Program-made: the position numbers and the translations under genes | Shown: piece after piece, positions 11,764-24,486 of the stretch | How positions within the stretch are numbered: the first letter of the stretch is position 1 | How the letters are laid out: each line of letters opens with the position of its first letter | Source: Bimuria novae-zelandiae CBS 107.79 | Taxonomy: Eukaryota > Ascomycota > Dothideomycetes > Pleosporales > Didymosphaeriaceae | Direction: 5' to 3' | NCBI GenBank assembly: GCA_010015655.1 | Contig: ML976673.1 | Coordinates: forward strand, 144,108-208,107 | DNA: 64,000 nt | The notes under the pieces: model-generated | What the model was told of the DNA's origin: nothing | Database searches by the model: none | What the model saw: the letters and a program-made list of their open reading frames with translations, nothing else

Positions 11764-12513
11764 GTTGCGGTAACGACGGCTTGATTAACGAAAGAATGAC
11801 GGCAATGAAAGATACAAAATCAGTAAGGAATACGAGAAAGAGATGTCGAGGAAGATGTCAAAGAGATGTTTTTCGACTGGGAAAAGCAAGAGGATAAATG
11901 CATCGAACATCAGACCAACCCCGACATTGCCACGGACCAGATACAGCAACTCCATACTCGCCCTTGCCATCTACATTGGTTGAGCTTATTCGCTCAATTC
12001 GAGTTGGCTCTCGCCAGCGTAGAACATGGGGTGCTTTGCCCCAGCTCTTGGCGGACCTTGGCAGCGGATTACTCACTGTCCGAGGCTCTACTTTCGGTAA
12101 TTTTCGTCGTACATATGCCCGGTTTGTCATTTTGGGGTCCAAGTCGAGCTGAAACCTCTAAAATTGACTGGTCAGCTAGAGGGGCGGAGGAGATTGCATG
12201 GATAGCGGACTCAGCCCCAGTATGCTTGATTGCGAGAGACCCGCTTTGGTAAGTGCTTAGCACAGCCGCATCTGTCATTTGAGCCGTTTGGGGAATACAG
12301 TCTTTGAATCTTGAATTAACACTACCTTGCTCGCATTCCATGTCTGATCCTAGGTTATCTCCCTGATTGATACCATATACGTCTCCTTCGTTGTCAAACC
12401 ATTCCTTCAAAGAACGGATCGTCATCCAGACTCTCGCTCTCTCTAAAACAAAATCGTTCGCTTATTACATTCGCCATCCGCTTTCGACATTCCGATCTCT
12501 GTCCAGTCGCAAA
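11764..12513. other. Divergent intergenic region between two secreted-protein genes
   Basis: About 750 bp separates the start codons of the 516-aa and 179-aa secreted proteins, which are transcribed away from each other. It therefore holds both promoters. No gene seen. Confidence 0.5.
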
Positions 12514-13053
12514 ATGCATTTCCCGAAACTTCTCTCACTCACTTCTCTTCTCGGCACTGGCGTCACCGCAATATCATGGGCCACAATAGGGACCAGCAAC
12601 TGCGTCCTCGATTTCCGCGCCGTCATGCGCTCCGGAAACATCACTAGCCAGGACGGATGCCAGAAGCGCTTCCCCGACGAGAAAGGCGTGACCCTGCAAG
12701 TCGAAGACGACAACCTCCGCGACCAGTCCAACTTCGTGGTGTTCTTCGCCGACGAAGACTGCGACCCGGGCCAAATGCTCGGGCAGACAGATGCTGGTTG
12801 CAGCGGCAAAGTGGGAGCGGCAGACTGGAATAGCTTTGAGGTATGGGATATGTGTGAGGATAACCCCATGTGTGATTTTGGCCTCGGCGATGGTCTGTTC
12901 GACCTGGAGCCGCTTGACCCGTCTGAGACGGAGATTCCCGTGGCAACGGGAGGGGCGGGGACGGAGCTTCCGATTGCGACAGGTACAGCGATAGGAGGGT
13001 TAGGGACAGAACTTCCGACTGCGACAGATGTCATTGTGCCTCTTGTAACTTGA
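12514..13053 (+). CDS. Small secreted cysteine-containing protein, 179 aa (effector-like)
   Basis: Single exon. The start at 12514 (MHFPKLLSLTSLLGTGVTA) gives a clean signal peptide; the open frame extends further upstream but without a sensible leader. The mature region has six cysteines (NCV, DGC, DEDC, AGC, DMC, PMC), consistent with three disulfides. Many acidic residues follow. The C-terminal tail contains three imperfect copies of a TELPxATG-type repeat (TEIPVATGG, TELPIATGT, TELPTATD) that is Thr/Pro rich and probably O-glycosylated. I know no family for it. Size, secretion and Cys content fit the working definition of a candidate effector or cell-wall protein, which is inference only. 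Confidence 0.75.
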   Translation: MHFPKLLSLTSLLGTGVTAISWATIGTSNCVLDFRAVMRSGNITSQDGCQKRFPDEKGVTLQVEDDNLRDQSNFVVFFADEDCDPGQMLGQTDAGCSGKVGAADWNSFEVWDMCEDNPMCDFGLGDGLFDLEPLDPSETEIPVATGGAGTELPIATGTAIGGLGTELPTATDVIVPLVT

Positions 13054-13368
13054 AGGACATCTTGGAGTGTGTGTTGGTTAAGTGGAGATTAAGACGAATT
13101 GAACCGAGAGTCTTGAGGTACTTCAATCATCTCAGTTTGAGATATATTTATCGAGTCTTCGTACCTATATTACTTGCATAATCGATATTCAGCTATGGTT
13201 TGCTAAGAGTTGAAGTGTCAAAAACTACTAATTTCTTGCTCCACATCCCCTATATCTTTTTATCATGCAAATGTTGCAGTAACGTGTCTCAATTGCAACC
13301 TTTCCCGGCTATATTCAGTTTGCATTCTCAGAATACACATGTAGCATGCGCCCGCACTATTTACACAC
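13054..13368. other. Convergent intergenic spacer
   Basis: About 315 bp between the 3' ends of the 179-aa gene (+) and the F-box gene (-). AT-rich 3' flank, no gene. Confidence 0.5.
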
Positions 13369-15276
13369 TCAGACCAGGTCAGGGTCTCCGAGAAACAATT
13401 CCGTGCGAGCAGCAAACTTCTTCTCCTTCTCGATCTTGCTTTCCCCCAAGAACCCTACTGTCCCATCCTCCCCAACAGCCTCCTTCCATGCTTGTAAAAC
13501 ATCGTTATTAGGTCTCCACCCATCTCCCACTCTCCACCACATTCGATTTTGCTCTTTGTACTTCTCTTCGTCGAACGGGAGTTTGAGCTGAAGATCTGAG
13601 CATAGCTCACCGGGTCGGAGGAGCATGATCAGGAAGGTTCGCTTCATGTTCGGTTGGACATATTTGATATTAGATTCTTCGGCCAGGTCCAGGCCGTGGC
13701 GGACGCGCATAACAAATTTGCGCAGACAGCGCGCGTTTTTCGCCATTTCTGCAGCAGCGAGAAGAAGGGGACCAAACGTCGCGTGAGATGGTAAGGTGCG
13801 GAAGTGGAAAAATGCGCGGCGGAGCTGCGACACAGGGCCGTCGTCGTTGGGATATTTACTGGGGTAGGGAAGAGATTTCTTTTCGGGAGGGACGGCTATA
13901 GTAAGTTAGCAGATTGCCAGTTACAAGAACAGAAATAGATCCAGTGAAAGCGAAACGATCAACCAAAATGGACATAGGGATAGCAGAGACGCATTTTCGA
14001 GCATACCGAGAGAGTCATCGTCATCATCATTATCAATCTCTTCTCCCTCTTCTGCTTCTTCTTTATCGTCAATCTCGTCGTCCGAGGAAACGTAATCCGA
14101 ATCAAGATCGGGATCTGGTAATTGTCCAAACGAAGCATCGTCATGCTGAAAAAACCAATCCCCGTCGGCAGTCTCAGGCGCAAAGTCGAGGTGGAAGTAC
14201 TTGAGTGCGGGAAACGCGGCTGGTGGGAGAGAAGAAAACATGTGGGGTGTTATGACGAGAGGCCCATTCAATTGGAGGGTTGTCAGTTTAGGCAAAGCGG
14301 ACAAATGTGCAAGAAGGGTGGTGGAACTCTTCTCTTCACCATCATGGTTGCTTTGGCTGTATAGTAGATCGGGAGGTGTTAAAGACTCTTCTCCCAGGCG
14401 GTTGGAACGGATAGTCAGAGTGAGTACTTTTAGAGACGACAACTGAAGTTGGCGGATGGAGTTTTCGAGGCCTAGGAGCTGTTAGTGTCATTCCTTCGAC
14501 CTTCCCATTTCTTCCAAAACAATCTGACGTGGCAGTTGGTTCGAAAAGAGCTTACCTTCTCGCAAATCTCCTCTCATTTTCCTGCCCCACTCAACCCTGT
14601 CCTCTTCGTTCAACGTCAGAATTTCTAGTGCTTGAAATTTCCTCAGGACCAACCCTATCCACTTTCTTCCCAAATCCTCCAACTCATCCCTACCCCCAAA
14701 ATAGAATTCTGTCACATCTGTGAGCGTCGGCAGCGTCTTCGCCGCCGTGGGTAGAAAGTCGTAATGCCCGCGCCCAACCTTTGCACATATCTGATCCTCT
14801 TCATCATGCTTTCCCCTTTCGCGGCTGCAACGGCTGTAGTTCGGATGTGGCGGATCAGATTGACGGGTGGCGTTGACGAAACCGAGATATAATGGTGGCG
14901 GAACTGCTGAGCATCGCTTCCTTAGGTCACTTAAAATGTTAAACAATATATCCACCGACTCTGTAAAGGCCTGAGAGTCTGCATTGCGGTCGATGACACG
15001 ACCAGCCTGGCAGCAGGGATTTGGGGCCTCGTTTGGTAACACGAAGCGTAAGAAGACTTGGCGCAAGAAGCCTCGGCGACGTGTGTTTGCTCCACTGAAG
15101 ATTTCACGGAACCGAGGCAAATCATGTGTGGTCAGAACGAGGCGCTTGAATGTTTGCTGCTCGACTGCAACGCAAAATTGATGAGAGACAGTCGAGTATA
15201 ACGCCAGCTGAATATTTTTCTCTTCGGCAAGAGCGGTAACAATTTCTGAGTAAACCTCAGGCGGAATGCGATCCAT
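13369..15276 (-). CDS. F-box protein, 570 aa
   Basis: Three exons: 15276-14556, 14471-14007 and 13895-13369; introns 84 and 111 bp, phases 1/1 consistent throughout. The N-terminus MDRIPPEVYSEIVTAL...YSTVSHQFCVAVEQQTFKRLVL is a typical fungal F-box, expected to recruit SKP1 in an SCF ubiquitin ligase. The middle contains leucine-rich-repeat-like segments (LTDVTEFYFGG, LEILTLN, LKVLTLTIRSN, LPKLTTLQLNG, FPALKYFHLDF), the usual substrate-recognition part. An Asp/Glu-rich stretch (DSDYVSSDDEIDDKEEAEEGEEIDNDDDDDS) precedes the last exon. The gene ends at the 179-aa gene's tail. Its start is only about 160 bp from the RIP-mutated island, so its promoter is exposed to heterochromatin or RIP leakage. 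The target is unknown. Confidence 0.85.
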
Positions 15277-15930
15277 GTTTCGGGTGGTGGTGTGTGAAGC
15301 AGCAGCCAGCTCGTGGTGACGGGATAACAGGCATGGGAAAATGCCGGCGCAATGAGCAGGAACGGCGCGAAGTCGACCACGAAACGACGTGTCCGGAGGC
15401 TAAAAAATTACGAGAGCGCGGTAATTAGTGAATGTGTCCACAATTAACAGTTCGTATTCATCGAGTGAGATTTAAGTGTTGACCCCGTTAAGCCGCATCA
15501 TGAGTGGCGCACGTCGTTCTACTAAAATTATTAGTGGCCAGTCTTTCTCTCTGCCTTTGGGTTTAAGGTAGCCTTTATAGAGCTTTTTAATAAGGTTAGT
15601 GTGGCGCACAGTCACAATGATCAGGGAGCTCGTAAACAAAGTCTATTAAGGAGAGGAAGTTCTACTGAGACGCCTAGCTATTTATGGGGTCAGGGGGATC
15701 GCGTGCTCGACTACTCGGCTGCTCGGTTGCTCGGCTCAACTAGCTAGCGCAGTAAGCTCTAGCAAGGAGCTAGTAAACCTTTTGCAACAGTTAGTAACAG
15801 CGGGTATCTTTGTAGTAATAAAAAATATTAGGATCTACCACTAACGTACTTTATAAGCCAGTGCATCACTCTGCCAAGATCTACCAAATCTATACTCTAC
15901 ACGATAGTGCAGAATGCGTATAAATTATAA

Positions 15931-16085
15931 TAGGCTACACTCAGTTATTGCCTCGGATCCTTAACCCTTAGTTATGCGAACCCTAGATATATAAGTTTAA
16001 CGCCTAAAGCTTAACTTTAAACTCTTTATTAAATTTATAAGTATTCTTTTAGCACCTTTAGCTCCTTAAGTACCTAGTCCTTTAT
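15931..16085 (+). repeat. LTR core copy 1 (5' side) of gypsy relic
   Basis: About 155 bp that recurs at 23232-23386. Shared landmarks are CTTAACCCTTAGTTAT, CCTAAAGCTTAA, ACTCTTTATTAAATTTATAA and TTAAGTACCTAG. Differences between copies are mainly C/T and G/A. The true LTR probably begins several hundred bases earlier; weak similarity continues leftwards. Confidence 0.75.
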
Positions 16086-19000
16086 ATTAAATTTAATTAC
16101 TTCTATCCGTCGCGGAATATTTAAATTTTAAATATAATTATAGACTAAAGCTATAAAGTAGCACTTAAAGTTAAAGGACTTATATAAATAAATACTATAA
16201 AGGTAATGCCTAGACCTATAAGGAGATAAACCACTCTCTAGTAAGTAATTAAGAAAAAGTCCTAATAAACACTTAACGCTAGTAAAACTATCTTTACTAA
16301 ATAAAAAAGTTATAGAAATAAGAATAGGATCTTTTACTAAAAGTCTACCTTTTAACGCGAATAATTACGCATAGCAAGCTATTAGCTTATAAAAAAGTAA
16401 TAGCTAGGGAAATAAAAGGATAGCCTCCCTATTTATTACTAAACTTTAAGTATTAGGAGTTTACAAGAATAAAATATAATAATTCTTTAGCAAGATTAAA
16501 GTACTTATTAATTTTTAAAATACCTTTTAAACTCTATTATAAAAAGTAAAATTACTAACTAAAGAAATAGTAAGGAAGTACTAAAAACCCCTAATAATAT
16601 AATAATATTTCTAAACGATAAGAGATACGAGTTTGCTATTAGAAGTAGACTAATAGATAGAGCTACTAAAAAGATTAATAGTAGAGCTTATTTTAAACTA
16701 AGGAAAAAGCTACTATTCTAAAATTCTTAATTTAGCTAACTTTAATAGTAAATAATAGGATTACTACTACTTTAAAATAATAATATAATATAAGTTTCTA
16801 GAGGATAGGGACTGCCTTAGAAATATACTTAAATATATTATTAGTTAATTAATAAGACGTGCAGCGACGGTAAGAATTACGTATCTAAACTATTACCTAA
16901 AATACACTAAAGCTAACCTTTAGAAGTTACTAGACTATAATTTTTATAACTACCTAGCGAAACAAATCACGCGTAACTACTTACTTATAATATAATAAGG
17001 GAACTAGAAGCTTCGTGACTTTAATTTTAACTTTAATAACTACGCTATAGAAGCTAAGGAGTATAGTTAAGAGATTTTAAAAAATCTATATTTTTAAAAT
17101 CTTTGTAATAACTTACGGGACTAAATAGTTATAGTAGATATAAATAATAATTAGGACCTATAAGGGGTCTAAAAGAAAGTTGATAAAATTAAAGAAACCC
17201 TTTTTTAAAATCAATTCTAGTTACTAAAGTTTTCTACTAAGAGTGGGGCGCTAGATAAGATAAATTAAAAACCTATCTAAGCTAACTCTAAAAAGATATC
17301 TAGCTAACGAAGCTAAAATAAAAGACACTAAGTAATAAATAAAGCTATAGGATATATGTCTAGTAATACCTAGAATTAAGCTATATAGGTGTTGCGCGAG
17401 GTAATAGAAACCTATAAGAAGAATAGTTTCTATTTTTATTATAAAGATATAGGATACCGTGTAAAGTAGTGTAAACTTTTACCTATAATAAAGTTAGTAA
17501 AAATTCGCGCCGCTGTACCCGCTGCTAAGGAATTCTTTAATAAAGAGTTTAATATAGCTTTTATTAATTTAGAAAACTAGATCCTCCTAGTAATAGTCGT
17601 CACTAAGTGGTGAAAGTAAAAAAGGGATAAAAGATAAGTTTTAATAACTTCTAAAAGCTATAGCTAGAATTAATACTAGTAATAGTACACTCGCTTATTA
17701 AGAACATTATATTTACATTAATAATAATTAATTTAGATTATTTAATCTTTAAATTTATAGTAGAAAAAATTATAATAAAAGCCTATCTATAGCGCAAGAA
17801 CCTACCTTATTTATAAAAGGTTATTAGTATTAGAGACATGCGACTCGTTATACGCAAAGTAGTCTAATTAAAAGTAGATATTAATAGCTATCTAGAACTA
17901 ATATAATTATATATTTTACCTAATAACGGGTCGTACGATCTAATCCTCGACCTAATCTAAATAAAAGAAGAATAGGGTTAAACTAGTCTTAGTAAAGAAA
18001 CTAATCTAAATTAAAAGTTTAGACACTTATATCCGTGACTAAAAAGGTAAGAAACTATTAATAAAGCCTTAAGGGGTATTAGCTATAGTCTTCATAGCCA
18101 TAGATTAGCGTAATTAATGCCTAGGAAACAAGACTAAAGTTTTTTCTATATTAATAAAGGATATATAGAAGGCGTTAACCTATAAGCTAAAGGTAAACTT
18201 ATAAAGGTTACTATCTAAGGCTTTTAAGGACTTATAGCGTATCTTTTATAGAAAACAAGCTAATAAACCCCCCCTACACTGTGGACCTAGAGTGGATCTT
18301 TTTATCCCTCTTATAGAAAAAAATAATAAGATCCTAGCGATCCCTTATAGCTTTCTATTTAATATATCTTGTAAAGAGTTGCTCGTCCTTTAAAAAGAGC
18401 TTACTAAATACTTAGATAAAGGCTTTATTTAATTAAGTAAGTTTAGCCCTGCTATCTTAGTATTATTTACTAAAAAACCTAGTAGAGGACTACGCTTCTA
18501 CGTTAATTATTAAGCCTTAAACGCTATTTTTAAAAAAAGACTAGCACTTTTTACTATTAATTAGTAAGACTATTTAGCTCCGCGCGAAGACTAAATAGTT
18601 TAGTAAACTTAATATAATTTAAGCCTTTTATAAGCTTTAAATAATAACAAGCGAGGAATAGAAGCCAGCATTTCGAATTTTATTTAGTTTTTATAAGTAA
18701 CTAGTAGTTCCTTTTAGCCTAGCTAACGCGCTAAGTACGTTTTAGTAGTATATTAACTAGGTGTTAAGGGAGCACCTTAATAACTATTACTTAACGTATA
18801 TAGATAATATTCTTATCTTCTCTAGTAGTAGCTAAAAAGACCACAAAGAGAACGTACGTACTATAATTTAGAAGTTAAGGGCTAAAGGACTATATTTAGA
18901 TATTAAGAAACTTAAGTTCTAAGTTAAAAAGACTAAGTACCTTAAATTTATTATAAAAGTGAATAAGGACGTAAGCATAGACCTAGATAAAATCTAAATA

Positions 19001-22000
19001 ATTTAAAAATAAAAGCTACTAACATTAGTAAAAGGAGTCTAGAACTTTATAGGCTTTATAAACTTTTATTAAAAATTTATATAAGACTTTTTTAGCATAG
19101 TAAGCCCTCTTATAAAGCTTACTAGTAAAGGAATAGAATTTATCTAGGGATAAAAGTAGTAGTACGTATTTAACTTTCTAAAAGTAGCGTTCTATACAGA
19201 CTCCACGCTAGCCTACTTTAACTCTAAATAAGAATTAGTACTAGAAGTAGACGCTTTTAGCTAGTTAATTAGGAGATAATTTTCTTAGTATAATAATAAT
19301 AGGATCCTACGCCTAATTACATTTTAGTAAAGAATAGCCCAGTAAAATATAACTACGCTATCTATAATAAAGAAATACTTATAGTTATCAAATACGTAGA
19401 TAAATAGGACTATATATATTAAGCAGTAAAGTACCTTACGGTCTACACTAATTATAAGAACCTTACGTATTTCGGTACTAAATAAAGGTTAGATAAACGA
19501 CACGTTTAGTAGGCAGATACACTTAGCTATATTAATAAAATATTTATATATAGACTAAATTTAGTAAACTCTAGGGCGAACGCCTTCTCCTAGTGGAACT
19601 AAGGCTTATTAAAGAATAGTAAAAATAATAGATTAAAATCAAAGTACTTTACGCTGTTTTAGGAGACTATTAAGAGAAATAGCCTAAAATCTTTTATCCA
19701 CTAAATACCTATTACTACAGAGGAACCTAATTACACTAAAGTAGATAAGGACCTAGTACTCGCTTACTTAACATAACTTAAACTACCTATATTAACCCTT
19801 TAAGGAGGCAATAACCCTGCCAAGCGACGCAAAGCAGACTTTAATACTATATAGTAAGAGGTAGAATATAATAAAGATAGCACGTATAGCGAGATAAAAG
19901 TCTATATTAAGAACAGGCTTAAGAAGTTTAAACCTAGGTAGAAGTTATCTACTAGTATCTTAAAATGTAGTATAGATAACTAAGGGTACCTATACTATAG
20001 ATTAAGATAATAGGTACTAGAATTAAACCTTTTATAAATAAAGCTAATAGTAATCGCGCATAAGTACTTAGCTTTAAAATACTTAAAATAAAAATAATAC
20101 TTATAAAATCCTTACTTAAGACTACTTCTTCTTAAGGATATCTAACCAAGTAAGGTAGTATATTATAAATTATAATATTTATAGAAGAACTAACCCGTAG
20201 AGAGAAGCAAAATAGGGCCTACTAAAATTTTTACTACTATCTTAATAAGAATAGAAGGATATTATAATAGACTTTATTACTACTTTACCTAAGAGTAATA
20301 GCTGCACAAATATTATAATAATTATAAATAGACTTAATAATGACCTAGAATTTATTAGTCTCTTAAATTTTAATATACCTATAGTTATAATATTATTTTT
20401 TTAATACTAAGTAGTAAACTACTTCTTCCTCTCCACTATTATATTAGACCGCGGGGGACAGTTCGTGAGCGAATTTTATACTACACTCTATAAATAAGGA
20501 GGTATGAACTAAAGACTATTTATAATAAAGCACCTAGAGACAAATAAATAAATAGAATAAATAAACTCTATCCTTAAAGCCTACCTCTAGATATATTATA
20601 ACTAGTAACAGAATAATTAGATAAAGTAGCTTCCTATAGCTTAGATAGCTATTAAAAGGTAAGAGGCTATATTAATAAGAGTTAGCTTATTTTTATTATC
20701 CTATAACTAGAATATTAAACTAGTTAAGAACTTTAAGGTACGAAAATTAGCCTTAGAGCTTAAAACTAATGTAAAAAAGGCTATAAAGGTACTAATAAAA
20801 AAATTTAAAAATTTTTAAACTTTGCCTAGGGAGAAATAATAATAGCCTAATAAGAATAAGAGCACCTAGCGAACTATTAACGCAGGAATACTCTAATTTT
20901 AGAGAAAGGAGATAAGGTATAGCTAAAGTATAAAAACTACTTCTAAAACTAATATCTAAGTAAGAAGCTTAACTAGAAGTAAGGAAAGATTACTATAAGG
21001 AAGATAATAAACTTTTATATAGTAAAACTAGATATCCTGCTAAATATGCACCTAAGGTTCTACGTAGATAGGCTAAAGTTAGTCTTGTTAAACCCTCTCC
21101 GTAGCTAAATTACTAATAACGCTTAGTCCAAAGTAATTATAATAACAGAGGGAGAGGAAAAGTATAGTATAATTAATATATATAAAGAACGCTAGTCCTA
21201 TAGAGGTAAGAAAGTAAAATATCTAGTATAGTAAGAAAACTACTCTTAACGAACTTAGAAATCTTGTGAGAACCTTAACTAAGCTACTACGTTAAACTAT
21301 TAAAAGAAGTGTACTAAGCTATATTAAAATTATAATAAAAAATTCTTACTAGTATTCTATCGCGATATCCCCTAAATTAGCTTTTATTAGGGCCTAAAGG
21401 AGGCTCTACGATGTGTATTATACTAAGTTAATAAACTTAGCTAGATAAAAGTATCTAAGATAAGGGCAAGAATAATATTATTAAGAAATAAAGTTAAGTA
21501 TTAAAAAATAAAGCTAAGAAGAAATCCTAAAAAAGTAATTTAAAAAACTTTTAAAACTACTAAGGATAATAGGGGAACTAAATAATTCTTATAATAGTAA
21601 AGAATAACCCTTATAAAAGAAAAGAGCCTTAGAAGTACACTAAAGGAAAAAAGGAAAAAAGAACTAAGCAAAAAGAGTATCTTTAGTTACTAAAAAAATA
21701 GTAAAACCTTTTTTAATAACGTCTAGACCTTCTTCTCCGCCCGCTAATATAATACTAGGGCTAGGAAAGCTGTTATCCTCTTTATTTAAGCGTTCCTTAA
21801 ATATAATAGCCTAAAGCTACTAGCGTAAGTCCTAGTAGGCTTAAGTAAGTATATTAGCTCTTGCGAGGACATTATCCATTATCTAAAAACTATATATTAT
21901 AATGCCCTTATCTACCACCACGAATTTGTTAGAAAGCTATATACTATTAGCCTTAAAAGATAGATTTAGTATTTAAAAAGAAATTATACAAGAATTCTTA

Positions 22001-23231
22001 TACTCTTAATGGAATACTTTAAAGTTAGTTGTATAAACTTAAAGAAGATTAGAAGTCTTCTTAACCGTAATAGTAATACGCTCTAAGAGCTAAATAGCTT
22101 TAAAAAAAGTAATAGGGCCTAAAATAGTAGTAGTTTTACTTTTAAAGAAGGTATAATAATTAATAATAATAACCTTATAAGTAAAATAGAACTCGTTAAG
22201 ATTCGTAAAAAGGCTTTTTACTCTTAATTACTTTTTAAAACCTTATTTATAAAGTAGTCTACACTAATAACTATAATATTAGTAAACTTTTCGCGGCTAG
22301 CTTTGTTAAGGACAGGCTAAATCTAAGTAGGGGAAAAAATTAGTAAAGTATACTATAAAGTTATTAAGAATAAGTTAGACTAAAGTATACTTATCTAGTA
22401 TAGCTAGTAAGTTTATAGGTATAGCATTCCTTATAGGACACTATCTTACCCGCTAGTACCTACTAATAGACGCGTTTATAAGTAATATAATTAATATACT
22501 AGCGCTTAATTATAGCGCATAGTAAAATTAGGCCATAAAAGCTAAGCTTATTTAGCAAGTAAGTGCGCACACCTAGGCTAATAAAAAACTAAAATAGAGG
22601 TTAAAACAGTAAAGAGGTAAGTTAGAAAGTAAAAAAACGAAAAAAAAAAATCGTAAAAGAGGATCTAGAATTTATTTTATAAGCTTTAGAAGGATTAAAC
22701 TTTTTAGTAAGCTAGCTAAGGAGAGTTACGCTAGCGTTGGAAATTATAGCTTTATTTTTAAAAATCTTAGTCCTCTTAAGTTAGTAGTTAAGTAACTACG
22801 TGAGGGATAAGGCTTCTTTTATTTTATTATTAAAATTAATAGTATATATTTAACGCTTAAAAGTTACTATCGCGTGGCTATTACGCGAAGGACTAGCTAT
22901 CTTATTAAAATTAAAAAAGACTAGGCTAAAAGTAAAACGTTATAGTATATAACGTTAAAAAAAAGAGAGAGCATAAAAGAATAAGGTTTATAAGCTAGAT
23001 AAGAAGTAATTTTATATATATAATAATAAGCAAACGCACTAGCGCGAATACAATACTATAATAACTACTTATAGTAAGAATATAAAATTAGACACGCAAG
23101 AACAGGACTAGTAAAAGGTTTACAATAAGAAGAGGATCGCAAGTAGATAATAAAATAACTATAAAGCTATATAGTAAGATAAGACGCAGAGATTTTTCTT
23201 TACCCCTAATAAAGGAAAGAGAGGTATATAA

Positions 23232-23386
23232 TAGACTACGTCTAGTTATTACTTTAGATTCTTAACCCTTAGTTATACGAAACCTAGGTATATAATTTTA
23301 ATGCCTAAAGCTTAATTTTAGACTCTTTATTAAATTTATAAGTATTCTTTGGGTATCTTTGGATCCTTAAGTACCTAGCCCCTTAT
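23232..23386 (+). repeat. LTR core copy 2 (3' side) of gypsy relic
   Basis: Direct repeat of 15931-16085, see that entry. It defines the right end of the gypsy element within a few bases; I did not find a reliable target duplication. Confidence 0.75.
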
Positions 23387-24484
23387 ACTTTCCTAGTAAG
23401 TATAGAGCGCCTAACTAATTAAAAGAGCTAGCTAGTATATTTTATATAGTTTAAGATTCAGGATATGTACCGAGGCATTTAGGATTCTGTTAATTTAAGC
23501 GCCTTAACTATTAATAATTTTATAGTAATTATGTTTAAGGTTCTAGAAATTCTAAAGCTTTTAGGATTATTTAATAATAAATATAATAATCTAAATAACC
23601 TTAATGTAAAATAGCCTAGGAGAGCAGCGCGGTATGGCACTTTGTAAAACAAAAAATCTTTTAAAAAGTATGAAAAGGATTACACTAATTACTAAAATAA
23701 AGTCTTACACTTATACTAATTAGAGATAAGTAACTATAAGGCGCGCTTAGTTAAACACACTGCTAAACTGTAATAAATATAAAATATATTTAATTAGGTA
23801 GTTAAGACTATTAATATACAGCTCTTAACACCTGCTCTAATAAGTTTTAGTAACTAAAAAAGTTCTATTTTTTAGATAATTATATAATACCTTAAAGATG
23901 AGCTCGCCGTATTAAATATAGTAATTTTTAATTAAATCTAATAGGAATACTACACCTTGCTTAAATAAGCTTGTTAAGGAAAAATAAATTTAAAATAATA
24001 GTATAAGGAGTAGAGTACTCTTTATATACTTGCCTTATAGTATAGAATCTTAGAGATTAAAGGAGAGATTATAGTAACTAACTTTTTAAGCGTTATAGTA
24101 AATAAAATAGCTCTTAAATAGGCTTAAATTCAGCATACTAATTATAAATAAAAGTAAAATTTAAGTAAGCGCTCACTTACTTTTAAAAATGTCAATAAAA
24201 TACTTTTAGCTTATTTTAATATGCGGGCTTTAAGCTTAGGCTCTAAATTTGTAATTTTTATAACGCTTAGTAAATAAAGCACTTAGTAAATAAAGCGCTC
24301 TTAAACCTAGTAATAAAACTAATAAAGCACTATAGCTAAGTGAGCTAAAGGGCTATCTATATAAAGAAGAATTACACTACTAACTATTTTAGGCTTATAA
24401 GTGCCTTATGACTATAGTAATAGGCCTATCTCTAAGTAGAGCTATTAGGCTATTAAAAAAAAGATAAAATTCTTACTTATTTTA
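23387..24484. repeat. Unassigned AT-rich relic between gypsy and Fot1-like elements
   Basis: About 1.1 kb of the same RIP-like composition. Contains short repeats of AAATAAAGCACTTAG type near 24260-24300. It may be the interrupted 5' part of the copia relic seen to the right of the Fot1-like insertion. No motif legible. Confidence 0.4.
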
Positions 24485-24486
24485 TA

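Larger units (their letters stand above)
15931..23386 (+). mobile_element. Ty3/gypsy chromovirus LTR retrotransposon relic
   Basis: About 7.4 kb between LTR copies, coding on the plus strand, inactive. Through the stop codons the order is gag then pol. There is a CCHC-like knuckle at about 17405-17480 and reverse transcriptase at about 18385-18960 (SPAILVLFTKKPSRGLRFYVNY). RNase H follows at about 19200-19480, then integrase at about 19750-20500 (an LDRGGQFVSEFY-like DDE segment at about 20440-20478). A chromodomain-like tail lies at about 21150-21320 (YRGKKVKYLV...CENLN). The chromodomain places it among chromoviruses. About 1.9 kb between the chromodomain and the right LTR is not explained by the usual structure. 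All frames are destroyed, so there is no functional product. Confidence 0.85.
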
